Source of the DNA: Bacteroidales bacterium
Lineage (GTDB): Bacteria > Bacteroidota > Bacteroidia > Bacteroidales > WCHB1-69
Direction of reading: 5' to 3'
NCBI GenBank assembly: GCA_024400875.1
Contig: JAKSMB010000004.1
Span: 35,493-99,492 of the forward strand
DNA length: 64,000 bases
The notes under the pieces were generated by a model. It did no database searches, was not told where the DNA came from, and saw nothing but the letters and a program-made list of their open reading frames with translations. Positions 29,267 to 39,560 of the stretch are shown here, one piece after another. Both the position numbers and the translations under genes were made by a program. The first letter of the stretch is position 1; every line of letters starts with the position of its first letter.

Positions 29267-32200
29267 ATGGGTAAAAAATATAATTTCATCAACACGATCA
29301 TCGGCGTCATTGTAGGCATCGTGGCTTCTGCCATCTACATCATGACTGCTGAGCCTACCGTTTCCTGGTGGGATTGTGGCGAATACATTGCCACCACAAC
29401 GAAAATGTTAGTTGGACACCCCCCTGGGGCACCTACCTTCCAGCTCATCGGACGCATTTTCACACTTTTTGCCGGTGATGACCCTACCAAGATAGCTTTC
29501 TGCGTGAACAGTATGTCAGCCATCTGCAGCGGTCTTACCATAATGTTCCTCTACTTCACCATCGTACGCTTGGCACGTAAACTCTTCGCCAAACGTGGTG
29601 AGCTGAATATCCCTCGCTTTGTTGCCATCGTAGGTTCCGCCTTAGTTGGTTCTATGGCATACGCATTCTCCGACACCTTCTGGTTCTCAGCCGTTGAAGG
29701 CGAAGTATATGCTATGTCGTCCTTCTTCACAGCGCTGGTATTCTGGTGCATTCTCAAATGGGATGAGGAATATGACCATCCGAAAGAAAACACGAACCCT
29801 CACCGCTGGATTGTACTAATTGCCTATCTTGTAGGACTTTCCATCGGTGTTCACCTCTTGAACTTGCTGACTTTGCCAGCCATCGTGCTCATCGTTTACT
29901 ACAAGCTTTCCAAAGAAGCCACTGGCATGGGCGCCGTTCTCTCTTTCGCAATCATTTCCTTCTTCTTTGCATTTTTATGCTCTCCATTATGGATGTTCCT
30001 CATTTGGATCTTCGTAACCATTCCATTGTTCGTGCTCTGTGCGAAACGTGGCACACTCAAATCCAAAGCCGAATGGGGCGTCTTTGTAGCACTGGGCGCA
30101 TCCGTTGTTTTGTTGGGCGTTATCCTTTGGGGTATCATTCCACAAATCGTAAACTTAGCAGGTAAGTTCGACCTTGCTTTCGTGAATGGTCTGCATTTAC
30201 CATTTAACAGCGGTACCATCTTCTTCTTCCTTATCATTGCAGCGCTTATCGGCTGGGGATTATGGGCTGGTTATAAGAAGAACAAACCTGTTTTGCTCCT
30301 CAGCACCTATTGTTTTGCCTTCTTGTTGATTGGTTACTCCACTTTTTTCACATTGATTATCCGTTCAAATGCGAATCCTACCATCGACGAAAACAATCCT
30401 GAAGATGCCGTAGCATTGTTGGCATACCTCAACCGCGAGCAATACGGCTCAACCCCTATCTTCTACGGTCAAAGCTACAATACTAGAGTAATTGGTTCAA
30501 AAGATGGAAATCCTGTTTACGTAAAAGACAACACGAACAAACGTTACGTTGTTTCAAACAGCCGCAAAGATGAAAAACCGTTGTATGATCCTACAGGTTG
30601 TTCACTTTTCCCAAGAATGTGGTCATCCGACAAGAAAGGTGAATACATCAACTGGCTGAACAACAGATACAACAGCGAAAGTGCCTCCGACAAAGAAAAC
30701 CGTCGTTTGCTGGCTCGCAACGATGTGCCAACCTGGCAACAGAATGTGAAGTTTATGCAAACCTACCAGTTTGGTTATATGTACTGGCGTTACTTTATGT
30801 GGAACTTCGCTGGTCGTCAGAATGATCTTCAAGGCCGTGGTGACTATATGAACGGCAACTGGATTTCTGGTATTCCATTCATCGACAAGAAGATGGTTGG
30901 TGATCAGACAAACCTTCCTAAGGCTTTGCAACGTCCTGGTCACAACACCTATTACCTCTTACCTTTGATTTTAGGTCTTATCGGTATCTTCTTCCAAGTA
31001 AAAAAAGACACCAAGAATTCCTTCATCGTATTCTTGTTGTTCATCATGACCGGTTTGGCTATCGCCTTCTATTTGAATATGTATGCTTTCCAACCTCGTG
31101 AACGTGACTATGCATTTGCAGCCTCCTTCTATGCCTTTGCCATCTGGATTGGATTTGGCGTTTTGGCCATCTACGATCTTTTCGAAAAGGTGCAGAATGC
31201 CAAGGTACAGACTGCAGGTGCCGTATTAGCTACCGTTATCTGCTTCGGTCTTGTTCCTTGCGTAATGGGTAATCAAAACTGGAACGATCATGATCGTTCT
31301 AACCGTTATACCGCACTGGCCATCGCAAAGAACTATCTGGATTCTTGCGCACCTAACGCCATCCTTTTCACATTAGGTGATAACGACACATTCCCATTGT
31401 GGTACGTTCAGGAAGTAGAAGGCTATCGTACCGACGTTCGCGTATGTAACCTTTCATTGTTGAGCACCAGCTGGTACGTTGACCAAATGAAACGCAAAGC
31501 TTACAACTCCGACCCACTGCCAATCTCCATGACCTGGGATCAATATAAGGATGGAACACGTGACGTGCTTTATCTCGAGCCTGCTGGCAACCAATTTGTT
31601 GACCTCAACGCTATCGTTGACTACATCAAAGATCCTCAATTCGATCACTCAAGACATCTCCTGCTCCTTTCTCAAGACAAAGGTTATCGCGGCAATGGCC
31701 GTCCTATCCCTGCAAGCTTCTCCTTGAAAGTTGACAAAGAGAAAGTTTTGGCTAACGGTACTGTTGCAGCTAAGGATGCTGACCTTATCGTAGACCGCCT
31801 TGAATGGAATATGAGCACCTCTGGTGTAAATCCTTTGGCAAAAGCCTACATCATCATGATGGACATCTTGGCAAACAACAATTGGGAACGCCCTATTTAC
31901 TATGCATCTACCACCGGTTCAGAAGCTTACCTCGGTCTGGAAGACTACTTCCAATTGGAAGGCTTTGCTTATCGTCTTGTTCCTATCAAGACTCCTCGCA
32001 ACAACTACGCTGACATCGGCCGTATCGATTCCAAGATTCTCTATAACAACTTGATGAATGTCTTCATCGACCACAACCGTATCGACAGAGTGAACAACCC
32101 TAACGCTCCTGCAAAGGAAGCTTCCCAATATGCTTGGGGTGGTTTCAACGATACTCGTGTATATCATAGCGAAGACAACACCCGTCTTGTAGGACTTATC

Positions 32201-32917
32201 CGCAGATTGTATGGCCGTTTAGGCGAACAATTGATGCGCGAAGGGGACTTCAAGAAGGCTGAAGAAGTGTTGAACAAGGGTAATGAAATTCTTCCTAACG
32301 GAATATTCCCTTATGCTTCAACAATGTCATCAATGTATGGTTACACACAAAGCTGTTTGTTCTATGCTGAAGATTTCTTCCAGATGCACACGCCATCTGC
32401 AGATCAGAAAGGTTTAGCTATGACCAACGACATCTTCACTGGATTGTCTGAACTCATCAACTGGTACAACAACACTGATGAAAACACGATTGCATTACAC
32501 TCCAGCGACCTCCACTATGATTTCTTGTTCTTACATTATTTATTAAAGAACATCAACTATCCTGGTGATGGCCTCAGCTCAAGATATCACGAGTTGAAGT
32601 TAGACAAGGTGGCATCCTACTATGCAAACGAGCTCAACAACAGCGTTTCCAGAAAGATGCGTCAATACGACTTTGACCAACAAGCTATTGCAAGCGACAT
32701 CCAAGAAATGCATCAGTTGATGGAAGTTTGCAGCATCACCGGCAACAAAGCTATGGCTGATAAGATTCAGAAGATGGCTGAAGCACAATTCAACGCATTA
32801 GATGCAATGCAACCTGGTATGGGCGGTGCTTTCCGCAACTTCTTCAACACCATGGGTCAACCACGCGAAGAAGAAGCCGCTCAGGATACCGCACAAACTA
32901 CTGATACCAATAAATAA
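29267..32917 (+). CDS. DUF2723 large membrane protein (GT-C-like)
   Basis: The 1216-residue protein opens with a membrane helix (FINTIIGVIVGIVASAIYIM). TVSWWDCGEYIATTTKM and VGHPPGAPTFQLIGR follow, the signature of DUF2723. The acidic residues after the first helix are the expected GT-C catalytic site. About twelve further helices run to residue 660, then a soluble domain with TPR-like helical hairpins (LYGRLGEQLMREGDFKKAEEVL) to the end. From memory, CAZy lists these as a GT-C glycosyltransferase family (GT117) and Bacteroidetes use them in surface glycosylation. Substrate unknown. The start follows pheS by 31 bases, so co-transcription is possible. Confidence 0.85.
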   Translation: MGKKYNFINTIIGVIVGIVASAIYIMTAEPTVSWWDCGEYIATTTKMLVGHPPGAPTFQLIGRIFTLFAGDDPTKIAFCVNSMSAICSGLTIMFLYFTIVRLARKLFAKRGELNIPRFVAIVGSALVGSMAYAFSDTFWFSAVEGEVYAMSSFFTALVFWCILKWDEEYDHPKENTNPHRWIVLIAYLVGLSIGVHLLNLLTLPAIVLIVYYKLSKEATGMGAVLSFAIISFFFAFLCSPLWMFLIWIFVTIPLFVLCAKRGTLKSKAEWGVFVALGASVVLLGVILWGIIPQIVNLAGKFDLAFVNGLHLPFNSGTIFFFLIIAALIGWGLWAGYKKNKPVLLLSTYCFAFLLIGYSTFFTLIIRSNANPTIDENNPEDAVALLAYLNREQYGSTPIFYGQSYNTRVIGSKDGNPVYVKDNTNKRYVVSNSRKDEKPLYDPTGCSLFPRMWSSDKKGEYINWLNNRYNSESASDKENRRLLARNDVPTWQQNVKFMQTYQFGYMYWRYFMWNFAGRQNDLQGRGDYMNGNWISGIPFIDKKMVGDQTNLPKALQRPGHNTYYLLPLILGLIGIFFQVKKDTKNSFIVFLLFIMTGLAIAFYLNMYAFQPRERDYAFAASFYAFAIWIGFGVLAIYDLFEKVQNAKVQTAGAVLATVICFGLVPCVMGNQNWNDHDRSNRYTALAIAKNYLDSCAPNAILFTLGDNDTFPLWYVQEVEGYRTDVRVCNLSLLSTSWYVDQMKRKAYNSDPLPISMTWDQYKDGTRDVLYLEPAGNQFVDLNAIVDYIKDPQFDHSRHLLLLSQDKGYRGNGRPIPASFSLKVDKEKVLANGTVAAKDADLIVDRLEWNMSTSGVNPLAKAYIIMMDILANNNWERPIYYASTTGSEAYLGLEDYFQLEGFAYRLVPIKTPRNNYADIGRIDSKILYNNLMNVFIDHNRIDRVNNPNAPAKEASQYAWGGFNDTRVYHSEDNTRLVGLIRRLYGRLGEQLMREGDFKKAEEVLNKGNEILPNGIFPYASTMSSMYGYTQSCLFYAEDFFQMHTPSADQKGLAMTNDIFTGLSELINWYNNTDENTIALHSSDLHYDFLFLHYLLKNINYPGDGLSSRYHELKLDKVASYYANELNNSVSRKMRQYDFDQQAIASDIQEMHQLMEVCSITGNKAMADKIQKMAEAQFNALDAMQPGMGGAFRNFFNTMGQPREEEAAQDTAQTTDTNK

Positions 32918-32935
32918 CATTTAGAAAGAACTATT

Positions 32936-33586
32936 ATGAAAAAATTTGCTGTAATATTATGTGGATGCGGTTCAATGGACGGCAGTGAAATTCACGAATC
33001 CGTGATGACGCTTTTGGCAATCGACCGCAACGAATGTGAATACAGCATCTTCGCCCCAAACGACACTCAATATCACGTAATTGACCACACCACTGGTCAA
33101 GCTACCGATGAGAAACGCAATATGATGGTAGAGGCTGCCCGCATCGCTCGCGGGCAGATCCTCCCATTGGAAAAATGCAACGTCAACGATTTCGACGCAT
33201 TGGTATTCCCTGGCGGCTTTGGGGCTGCTAAGAACCTGTTCACATACGCGTTGGATGGTAAAGATTGCACCGTACGCGAAGATATTGCCAACCTCATCCG
33301 CACATTCCATGCACAACATAAACCTATCGGTGCGTTGTGCATCGCACCTGTGATGATCGCTAAAGTATTAGGCGACGTTACCATCACCGTAGGCAACGAC
33401 GAAGAGACCATCAACAATGTACTCTCATTTGGCTCCAAACACATCAACACCCTGCAAACTGGTGTTATCGCCGACAAGCAGAATATGATTTTCACAACCC
33501 CTTGTTATATGCTTCCGGCACGCATCTCCGACATTGCAGATTGCGCTGAAAACCTCATCGAGGCCATCCTCGAAAACATTCAATAA
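32936..33586 (+). CDS. elbB: DJ-1/PfpI-family ElbB-like protein (glyoxalase/isoprenoid-associated)
   Basis: The 216-residue protein starts MKKFAVILCGCGSMDGSEIHE, which matches ElbB/ES1 proteins. It contains LVFPGGFGAAKNLF and GALCIAPVMIAKVLG, with the nucleophile Cys in the G-A-L-C-I-A elbow. ElbB of E. coli was named for an effect on isoprenoid production and has weak glyoxalase activity. It lies 18 bases after the DUF2723 gene and one base before the shikimate kinase gene. No reason for the neighbourhood is apparent. Confidence 0.88.
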   Translation: MKKFAVILCGCGSMDGSEIHESVMTLLAIDRNECEYSIFAPNDTQYHVIDHTTGQATDEKRNMMVEAARIARGQILPLEKCNVNDFDALVFPGGFGAAKNLFTYALDGKDCTVREDIANLIRTFHAQHKPIGALCIAPVMIAKVLGDVTITVGNDEETINNVLSFGSKHINTLQTGVIADKQNMIFTTPCYMLPARISDIADCAENLIEAILENIQ

Positions 33587-33587
33587 G

Positions 33588-34106
33588 ATGAAAAACGTGG
33601 TGCTCGTTGGCTTCCCCGCTTCGGGAAAAACTACCATCGGTAGAACACTGGCGCCACAACTTGGCCTCAGCTTTGTGGACCTTGATGCCGCAATTGAGCT
33701 AAAATACCATACCACAGTTCCCCAACTTTTCAAAAAGTATGGGGAACTTGTTTTTCGTAAATGTGAATTCGAAACCCTATCCGAACTCCTGTTACAAGAA
33801 AACCTACTGATATCTACCGGAGGTGGAGCCCCCTGCTTTAAAGACGCGATGGCGCTCATAAATAAACACAGCGCCTCCGTCTATCTTAAGTTAGAAGAAG
33901 CGACCTTGGTTGAACGCCTGAAAGCCAGTCATAAAAAACGACCGCTCACAGACAATCTGAACACTACAGAACTCTCAAACTACGTTCACCAAACCTTGAT
34001 GGAACGCTCACCCTACTACGAGCAAGCCCACCTCACATTCATAGAATCGGACATTAACGACCTACACGCTCTGAAAGAACAGCTCCTAAAAAAAACACGC
34101 GTATGA
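33588..34106 (+). CDS. aroK: Shikimate kinase
   Basis: I start at 33588 because the protein then opens MKNVVLVGFPASGKTTIGR, a P-loop at residues 8-16. The Asp of the shikimate site (VDLDAAIE) and FRKCEFETL follow, then ISTGGGAPCF, which matches the shikimate-binding GGG loop. The 172-residue enzyme phosphorylates shikimate to shikimate-3-phosphate in chorismate synthesis. It overlaps the murF-alr gene by 4 bases (ATGA), so translation is coupled. Confidence 0.93.
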   Translation: MKNVVLVGFPASGKTTIGRTLAPQLGLSFVDLDAAIELKYHTTVPQLFKKYGELVFRKCEFETLSELLLQENLLISTGGGAPCFKDAMALINKHSASVYLKLEEATLVERLKASHKKRPLTDNLNTTELSNYVHQTLMERSPYYEQAHLTFIESDINDLHALKEQLLKKTRV

Positions 34107-36592
34107 CCATTTCTGAAATTTGTTTCATCACCAAGCCCATTGAAAGAAGCATTGCCAACGACCAAAAATACATCCAAGAGTTATGTATTGACAGTCGGCA
34201 GGTTCAGCATCCAAGTGAAACATTGTTCTTTGCTTTCAAAACAGAAAAAAACGATGGGCATCGTTTCATTGCAAGCCTGATACAGCGCGGTGTACGCAGT
34301 TTTGTGATTTTGAGGAAGATATCAGAGCTTACAGAACAACTTCAACAAAAAGGAATCACAAAAGAGGAGATTGCCTCCTGCGACTTCATCTCCGTTGCGG
34401 ACACCACGAAAGCCTTGCAAACCATCGCCCAACATCATCGCGAGGAGTACAACTGTCCGGTTGTTGGTATCACCGGCAGCAATGGTAAGACCATCGTCAA
34501 GGAGTGGCTCGCAAGCATCGTTTCCGAAGACTTTAACGTAACGTGCAGTCCGAACAGCTACAACTCCCAATTAGGCGTTCCCCTCTCCGTATGGCAGATG
34601 GTTGAGCAAACGGAAATCGCCATCTTTGAAGCAGGCATATCACAACCCGGCGAGATGAACAACCTCGCAAACATCATCCACCCCACCTTAGGCATACTGA
34701 CCAATGTGGGCATGGCTCACGCGCAGTTCTTCGAAAGCCAACAACAGAAAATCCGGGAAAAGCTGAGATTGTTTCAGAATACTCAGGCACTCATATATCA
34801 CAACGACAACGAAGAAATCAACAAGATACTTGCTGAACCCGAATATAACCACCTACGAAAAATATCTTGGGGCGACCCTCGGGCTACCTATCCCGTTGTT
34901 TATCGACATATCGACCACAATCACACATTGTTAACCATTCAGAATCAAGAATTCTGCATTCCTTTCCTGGATGCGGCCTCCATCGAGAATGCCATTCACG
35001 TGATTGTAGCCGCTCTCGAGTTGGGTATCGCATCAGACAATATCCGTCAACGTTTGCTACGCCTTACACGTATCAACATGCGTACCGAAATCCTGGAAGG
35101 CATCAATCACTCACTAATCATCAATGATACCTATAGCTTGGACATAAACTCATTGCGTGCTGCACTTGACTTTTGGGATACCCAGAACCAATTGACATCC
35201 AAGACCATCATCCTATCTGATTTTGATCAAGTGGGCGAGCTTGGAACGGATGATTACAAGCAACTGAACACCTTGCTGAAAAAGCATCACGTCAACACAC
35301 TCATCACCATAGGATCTGATTTTCAACAACATCGAAACTGTTTTGACATTGACAACGTGTTGACCTATACGGATACGGAATCCTTACTTCAGCGGTTGCC
35401 AGAGCTGGATTTCTCCTACCAATCCATCTTGATAAAGGGAGCGCGTATCTACCATTTCGAAAAGATCGTAAACCAACTTCAGCACAAGACCCATCTTACC
35501 ATCTTAAATGTCAGTCTGCCCGCCATCGCTCACAACCTCAATTACCATCGTTCCCTGTTGAAACCCGAAACGAAAATGGTAGCAATGGTGAAAGCTCATT
35601 CGTATGGCTTAGGTGATGCCGAGTTGGTAAACGAGCTCATCCACCAGAACATTGACTACTTGGCGGTGGCCTATACCGACGAAGGCGTGCGCCTACGCAA
35701 ACGTCACATTCAAACCCCTATCATTGTTTTGGGTGCCGAAGCTCACAGCTTTGACGTGATGGTGCAGCACAACCTCGAACCAGAGATTTTCAACTTTTAC
35801 TATCTATATGAATTAGAAAAAGTGTTGAAGCGCTATCCGCAAATCACGCATTTCAACATTCATATCAAATTAGACACCGGCATGCATCGACTTGGGTTCG
35901 ACGAGCAAGACCTGTCAAAGCTCATCAACATTGTAAAAGCAAATCCGCAGTTACGCATTGCCTCCATCTTCTCCCATCTGGCAGCCTCCGAAGATGCCAA
36001 CGAAGACGCATACACCTTGCACCAAATCGAGTTGTTCAAGCGGATGACCGAAACAATATGTCAGGCCTTTGATTATCCAATCTTGCGACACATCCTGAAC
36101 AGTGCCGGCATCGTTCGGTTCACCGAGCACCAACTAGATATGGTTCGATTAGGTATTAGTCTTTACGGGTTCTCCAGTCTGCCAGACGTACAAGCCAACC
36201 TTCAGAACGTAGCCACGTTGAAGACCGTCATCACGCAAGTGAAAACGATAGCTGCCAGCGAGACCATCGGCTATAACCGCAGCTATCGCGTATCACGAAA
36301 CACGCAGGTGGCCATCATCCCCATCGGCTATGCCGACGGCTATCCACGCGAGCTATCGAATGGTAAGGGAACGGTCATCATTCAAGGACAGAAAGTTCCC
36401 GTCATCGGAAAGATCTGTATGGATATGTGTATGTTAGATGTCACGGGACTCACCGTACACGAGGGCGACGAAGTAATCGTTTATGGGGAAGGCAACACCG
36501 CCGCTGATATGGCAAAAGCCGCCGGGCTTATCAGTTACGAGCTGCTCACCCGCATCTCGCAACGCGTGCCAAGAGTTTACATTAAAGAATAA
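34103..36592 (+). CDS. murF: Bifunctional MurF ligase / alanine racemase
   Basis: The 829-residue protein is a fusion. Residues 1-460 are MurF: GITGSNGKTIVKEW (P-loop, 122-131), MNNLANIIHPTLGILTNVG and the C-terminal Mur domain. MurF adds D-Ala-D-Ala to UDP-MurNAc-tripeptide. Residues about 465-829 are alanine racemase: MVKAHSYGLGD has the PLP lysine K497, IGYNRSYRVS has the second catalytic Tyr near residue 724, and CMDMCMLDVTG is the C-terminal substrate loop. It makes D-Ala, the precursor of MurF's dipeptide substrate. The same fusion is known across Bacteroidetes, so it is not novel. Overlap with aroK indicates translational coupling. Confidence 0.95.
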   Translation: MTISEICFITKPIERSIANDQKYIQELCIDSRQVQHPSETLFFAFKTEKNDGHRFIASLIQRGVRSFVILRKISELTEQLQQKGITKEEIASCDFISVADTTKALQTIAQHHREEYNCPVVGITGSNGKTIVKEWLASIVSEDFNVTCSPNSYNSQLGVPLSVWQMVEQTEIAIFEAGISQPGEMNNLANIIHPTLGILTNVGMAHAQFFESQQQKIREKLRLFQNTQALIYHNDNEEINKILAEPEYNHLRKISWGDPRATYPVVYRHIDHNHTLLTIQNQEFCIPFLDAASIENAIHVIVAALELGIASDNIRQRLLRLTRINMRTEILEGINHSLIINDTYSLDINSLRAALDFWDTQNQLTSKTIILSDFDQVGELGTDDYKQLNTLLKKHHVNTLITIGSDFQQHRNCFDIDNVLTYTDTESLLQRLPELDFSYQSILIKGARIYHFEKIVNQLQHKTHLTILNVSLPAIAHNLNYHRSLLKPETKMVAMVKAHSYGLGDAELVNELIHQNIDYLAVAYTDEGVRLRKRHIQTPIIVLGAEAHSFDVMVQHNLEPEIFNFYYLYELEKVLKRYPQITHFNIHIKLDTGMHRLGFDEQDLSKLINIVKANPQLRIASIFSHLAASEDANEDAYTLHQIELFKRMTETICQAFDYPILRHILNSAGIVRFTEHQLDMVRLGISLYGFSSLPDVQANLQNVATLKTVITQVKTIAASETIGYNRSYRVSRNTQVAIIPIGYADGYPRELSNGKGTVIIQGQKVPVIGKICMDMCMLDVTGLTVHEGDEVIVYGEGNTAADMAKAAGLISYELLTRISQRVPRVYIKE

Positions 36593-36648
36593 TTCATTAT
36601 TCGCCACTACTCCGTAAGAGCTCCTACACACAATAACATTTATTTGCT

Positions 36649-36656
36649 TACTTTTG
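36649..36656 (+). promoter_or_regulatory. -7 promoter element (dehydratase gene)
   Basis: TACTTTTG matches TAnnTTTG, 22 bases before the start codon. Confidence 0.6.
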
Positions 36657-36678
36657 CCTGCTAATTAGAACACATACA

Positions 36679-38595
36679 ATGATATCTCCTGTTAAGAAAA
36701 CATACCTGAGAATCAGGAAATTGCATATAACACCTCCTTGGTTAGTAATGTTGATAGATATGCTATTCGTTGTGCTATCCATCTACATAACCTTGTTTAT
36801 ACGTTCCAATTTCAATGTATCCTCAGCCCTTTACACCAGCGACTGGTATTACACCCCTATTGTCATCCTGGCCATTCGATTCCTATTTTTTGAAATCTTC
36901 CAGATTCATCATTTAGTCATCCGGTACACCAACACCCGCGACGTTGCTAAGATCTTCTTGTCGTGCGTATTAGGTACTATGTTCGTAGGCATCACCGACT
37001 TTGTCGGTTACGCAATCAATCAGAAGTTCCTGGTACCCACTTCCGTATGGATGATGGAATTCTTCATCACCACCGTAATCTTGGTTGCCTATCGTTTTGC
37101 TTTCAAGATGTACTACTTAGAATCCGTAAATCCTTCCAAACTAAGAAAGAACATCGTCATCTTCGGCGCAGGATCCTCCGGTGTAACCACCAAGCGCACC
37201 ATCGACCGCGACAACGCCTCCAAATACAACGTCTTAGCATTCTTTGATGAAGATGACAAGAAGATAAACATGCAACTGGAGAGTTTGCCTGTCATCGACT
37301 ACAAACATCTTGATGAATACCTGAGTATCAACAACATCTCCTTCCTCATCATTGCTGTGCAAAAGATCTCCAACGCTAAAATCAAAGAGATTACCGACAT
37401 CGCACTGCCTTACAACGTCAAAGTATTGAAGGTGCCACCTGTATCTCGTTGGTTGAATGGCAATTTGAGTTTCAAACAGATTAAGAAGGTAAGGATTGAA
37501 GATCTTCTGGAGCGTGATCCTATCCAACTGGATCTCTCCCTGTTGAATGCCGAGCTCAACAACCAGACCATAATGATTACCGGTGCGGCGGGTTCCATTG
37601 GTAGTGAAATAGTACGCCAATTGCTGAATTTCAACTACAAGCAACTGGTCTTGATAGATGAAGCCGAGACGCCGTGTTTCTTCCTGCAGAATGAAATTAT
37701 GCAGATCAATGGTATGGATCGTGTAAGTATGCACATCTTTGACATTTGCGACACGATGCAATTAGATAAAATGATGGCCCACTATAAGCCAGACATCATC
37801 TACCACGCCGCCGCCTACAAACACGTTCCTATGATGGAGAAAAATGTCCGCAGCGCCATTAAGGTCAACGTAGATGGCACAAAGACTTTGGCCGACTTTG
37901 CTGTGAAGTACGGAACAAAAAAGTTCGTGATGGTATCCACCGACAAGGCCGTCAACCCTACCAATGTTATGGGTGCCTCCAAGCGTATTGCAGAGATGTA
38001 CGTTCAGGCGCTCAACTTCCATCAAGACACCACCAAGTTCATCACCACACGCTTCGGCAACGTTCTGGGCTCCAACGGGTCGGTGATTCCAATCTTTAGG
38101 AAACAAATCGAAAATGGCGGTCCTATCACCATCACACACCCTGACATCACCCGTTATTTTATGACTATTTCTGAGGCCTGTCAGCTTGTAATCACCGCTG
38201 GCTCAATGGGCAATGGCGGTGAAATCTTTATCTTTGATATGGGCAAGTCGGTGCGTATTGCCGACCTTGCCAAGAAGATGATTCAGCTGTCAGGACTCAC
38301 CCTCGACAAGGATATCACCATTAAATACACAGGTTTACGTCCGGGTGAAAAGCTCTATGAAGAGCTGTTGGCTACCGAGGAAAATACGACAAAGACCACA
38401 CATAAGAAGATTATGATTGCCAAGGTGCGTTCATACGACTACAATGTCATTGTTCCGAAAATCGAAAACCTTATCGCACACCAGAACGATGACGACTTTA
38501 CCATCGTTTCTCTTATGAAAGATATTGTAGAGGAGTATAAGAGTCAAAACTCTATATTCGAATCCATTGACAATCAAAACAAAAACACAAAGTAA
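36679..38595 (+). CDS. Membrane-bound nucleotide-sugar 4,6-dehydratase (WbpM/CapD-like)
   Basis: The 638-residue protein has four N-terminal membrane helices (to about residue 150). A CoA-binding-like Rossmann domain follows (IVIFGAGSSGVTTKRTID), then a SDR domain with ITGAAGSIGSEIVRQ (NAD loop). YHAAAYKHVPMMEKN and STDKAVNPTNVMGASKR carry the Asp-Lys pair of these dehydratases, with Met where most SDRs have the catalytic Tyr. That substitution is known for WbpM-type enzymes. They convert UDP-GlcNAc to UDP-4-keto-6-deoxy sugars for O-antigen or capsule. The WlbA-like gene follows by 2 bases, which fits a nucleotide-sugar pathway. Confidence 0.92.
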   Translation: MISPVKKTYLRIRKLHITPPWLVMLIDMLFVVLSIYITLFIRSNFNVSSALYTSDWYYTPIVILAIRFLFFEIFQIHHLVIRYTNTRDVAKIFLSCVLGTMFVGITDFVGYAINQKFLVPTSVWMMEFFITTVILVAYRFAFKMYYLESVNPSKLRKNIVIFGAGSSGVTTKRTIDRDNASKYNVLAFFDEDDKKINMQLESLPVIDYKHLDEYLSINNISFLIIAVQKISNAKIKEITDIALPYNVKVLKVPPVSRWLNGNLSFKQIKKVRIEDLLERDPIQLDLSLLNAELNNQTIMITGAAGSIGSEIVRQLLNFNYKQLVLIDEAETPCFFLQNEIMQINGMDRVSMHIFDICDTMQLDKMMAHYKPDIIYHAAAYKHVPMMEKNVRSAIKVNVDGTKTLADFAVKYGTKKFVMVSTDKAVNPTNVMGASKRIAEMYVQALNFHQDTTKFITTRFGNVLGSNGSVIPIFRKQIENGGPITITHPDITRYFMTISEACQLVITAGSMGNGGEIFIFDMGKSVRIADLAKKMIQLSGLTLDKDITIKYTGLRPGEKLYEELLATEENTTKTTHKKIMIAKVRSYDYNVIVPKIENLIAHQNDDDFTIVSLMKDIVEEYKSQNSIFESIDNQNKNTK

Positions 38596-38597
38596 GG

Positions 38598-39560
38598 ATG
38601 AAGAATTTTGCCCTCATCGGTGTTGGTGGCTATGTTGCACCACGCCATTTGAAAGCTATAAAAGAGACTGGAAACACGTTGATTGCCGCTTACGACAAGT
38701 CGGATAGTGTAGGCATTTTAGACAGTTATTTCCCTGAAGCATCCTTCTTCACTGAGCAAGAACTCTTTGATCGCCACTGCACAAAGTTCAACCATTCCAA
38801 CCACATTGACTACGTATCGGTATGTACTCCAAATTATCTCCACGACTCTCACACTCGCTATGCTCTTCGTTTAGGTGCAGATGTGATTTGCGAAAAGCCC
38901 CTGGTTTTAAACCCTTGGAATATTGATGGATTGAAGCAATTGGAAGAGGAAACAGGAAAAAAAGTCAACAACATACTCCAGCTTCGTCTTCACCCAAGCA
39001 TAATAGCATTAAAGAAACGCATTGATGAAGGTCCACAAGACAAAATATACGATGTTGACCTAACCTATATCACCTCCCGAGGCTACTGGTATTTTGCATC
39101 CTGGAAAGGTGATGTGCGCAAAAGCGGTGGCATTGCTACTAATATCGGTGTACATTTTTATGACATGTTGGCTTATATCTTTGGGGATATTGAAGAAAAC
39201 ATCGTACACATTGCCACCCATGATCGAGTTGCCGGATTCTTGCGTTTCAAGAAAGCACGTGTTCGTTACTTCTTAAGCATCAATGCCGCAACGCTCCCTG
39301 CAGATGTAGCGGCACAAGGTCTTCGAACCTATCGTTCTATCAAAATCGAAAACGAAGAATTTGAATTCAGTGGCGGCTTTACCGATTTGCATACGGAAAG
39401 TTACAAGCGTATTCTCCAAGGCGACGGATTTGGGCTTGAAGAAGTACGCAATTGCATACAAATCGTATACGATATCCGCAATGCGAAACCCGTTGGACTC
39501 GTTGGAGAGTATCACCCACTGGCTGCGCTACCCGTTACCGAACATCCGTTTGGTTGGTAA
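38598..39560 (+). CDS. wlbA: WlbA/WbpB-like UDP-sugar-acid dehydrogenase (Gfo/Idh/MocA)
   Basis: The 320-residue protein begins FALIGVGGYVAPRHLKAIK, matching the NAD loop of WlbA/WbpB. VSVCTPNYLHDSH and VICEKPLVLNPW follow, with the E-K-P motif typical of Gfo/Idh/MocA enzymes. It also has LTYITSRGYWYFASWKGD and GVHFYDMLAYIFGD. WlbA oxidises the 3-hydroxyl of UDP-GlcNAc-uronate during synthesis of UDP-2,3-diacetamido-uronic acids. The usual partners (aminotransferase WbpE, acetyltransferase WbpD, epimerase WbpI) are not in the window. They may lie elsewhere, or have been lost where the next region shows decay. The symbol is my best match. Confidence 0.85.
   Translation: MKNFALIGVGGYVAPRHLKAIKETGNTLIAAYDKSDSVGILDSYFPEASFFTEQELFDRHCTKFNHSNHIDYVSVCTPNYLHDSHTRYALRLGADVICEKPLVLNPWNIDGLKQLEEETGKKVNNILQLRLHPSIIALKKRIDEGPQDKIYDVDLTYITSRGYWYFASWKGDVRKSGGIATNIGVHFYDMLAYIFGDIEENIVHIATHDRVAGFLRFKKARVRYFLSINAATLPADVAAQGLRTYRSIKIENEEFEFSGGFTDLHTESYKRILQGDGFGLEEVRNCIQIVYDIRNAKPVGLVGEYHPLAALPVTEHPFGW

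Noticed and set aside
34103-36592. MurF fused to alanine racemase as a novelty
   Set aside because: The fusion is well known in Bacteroidetes, so it is annotated but not reported as a finding.
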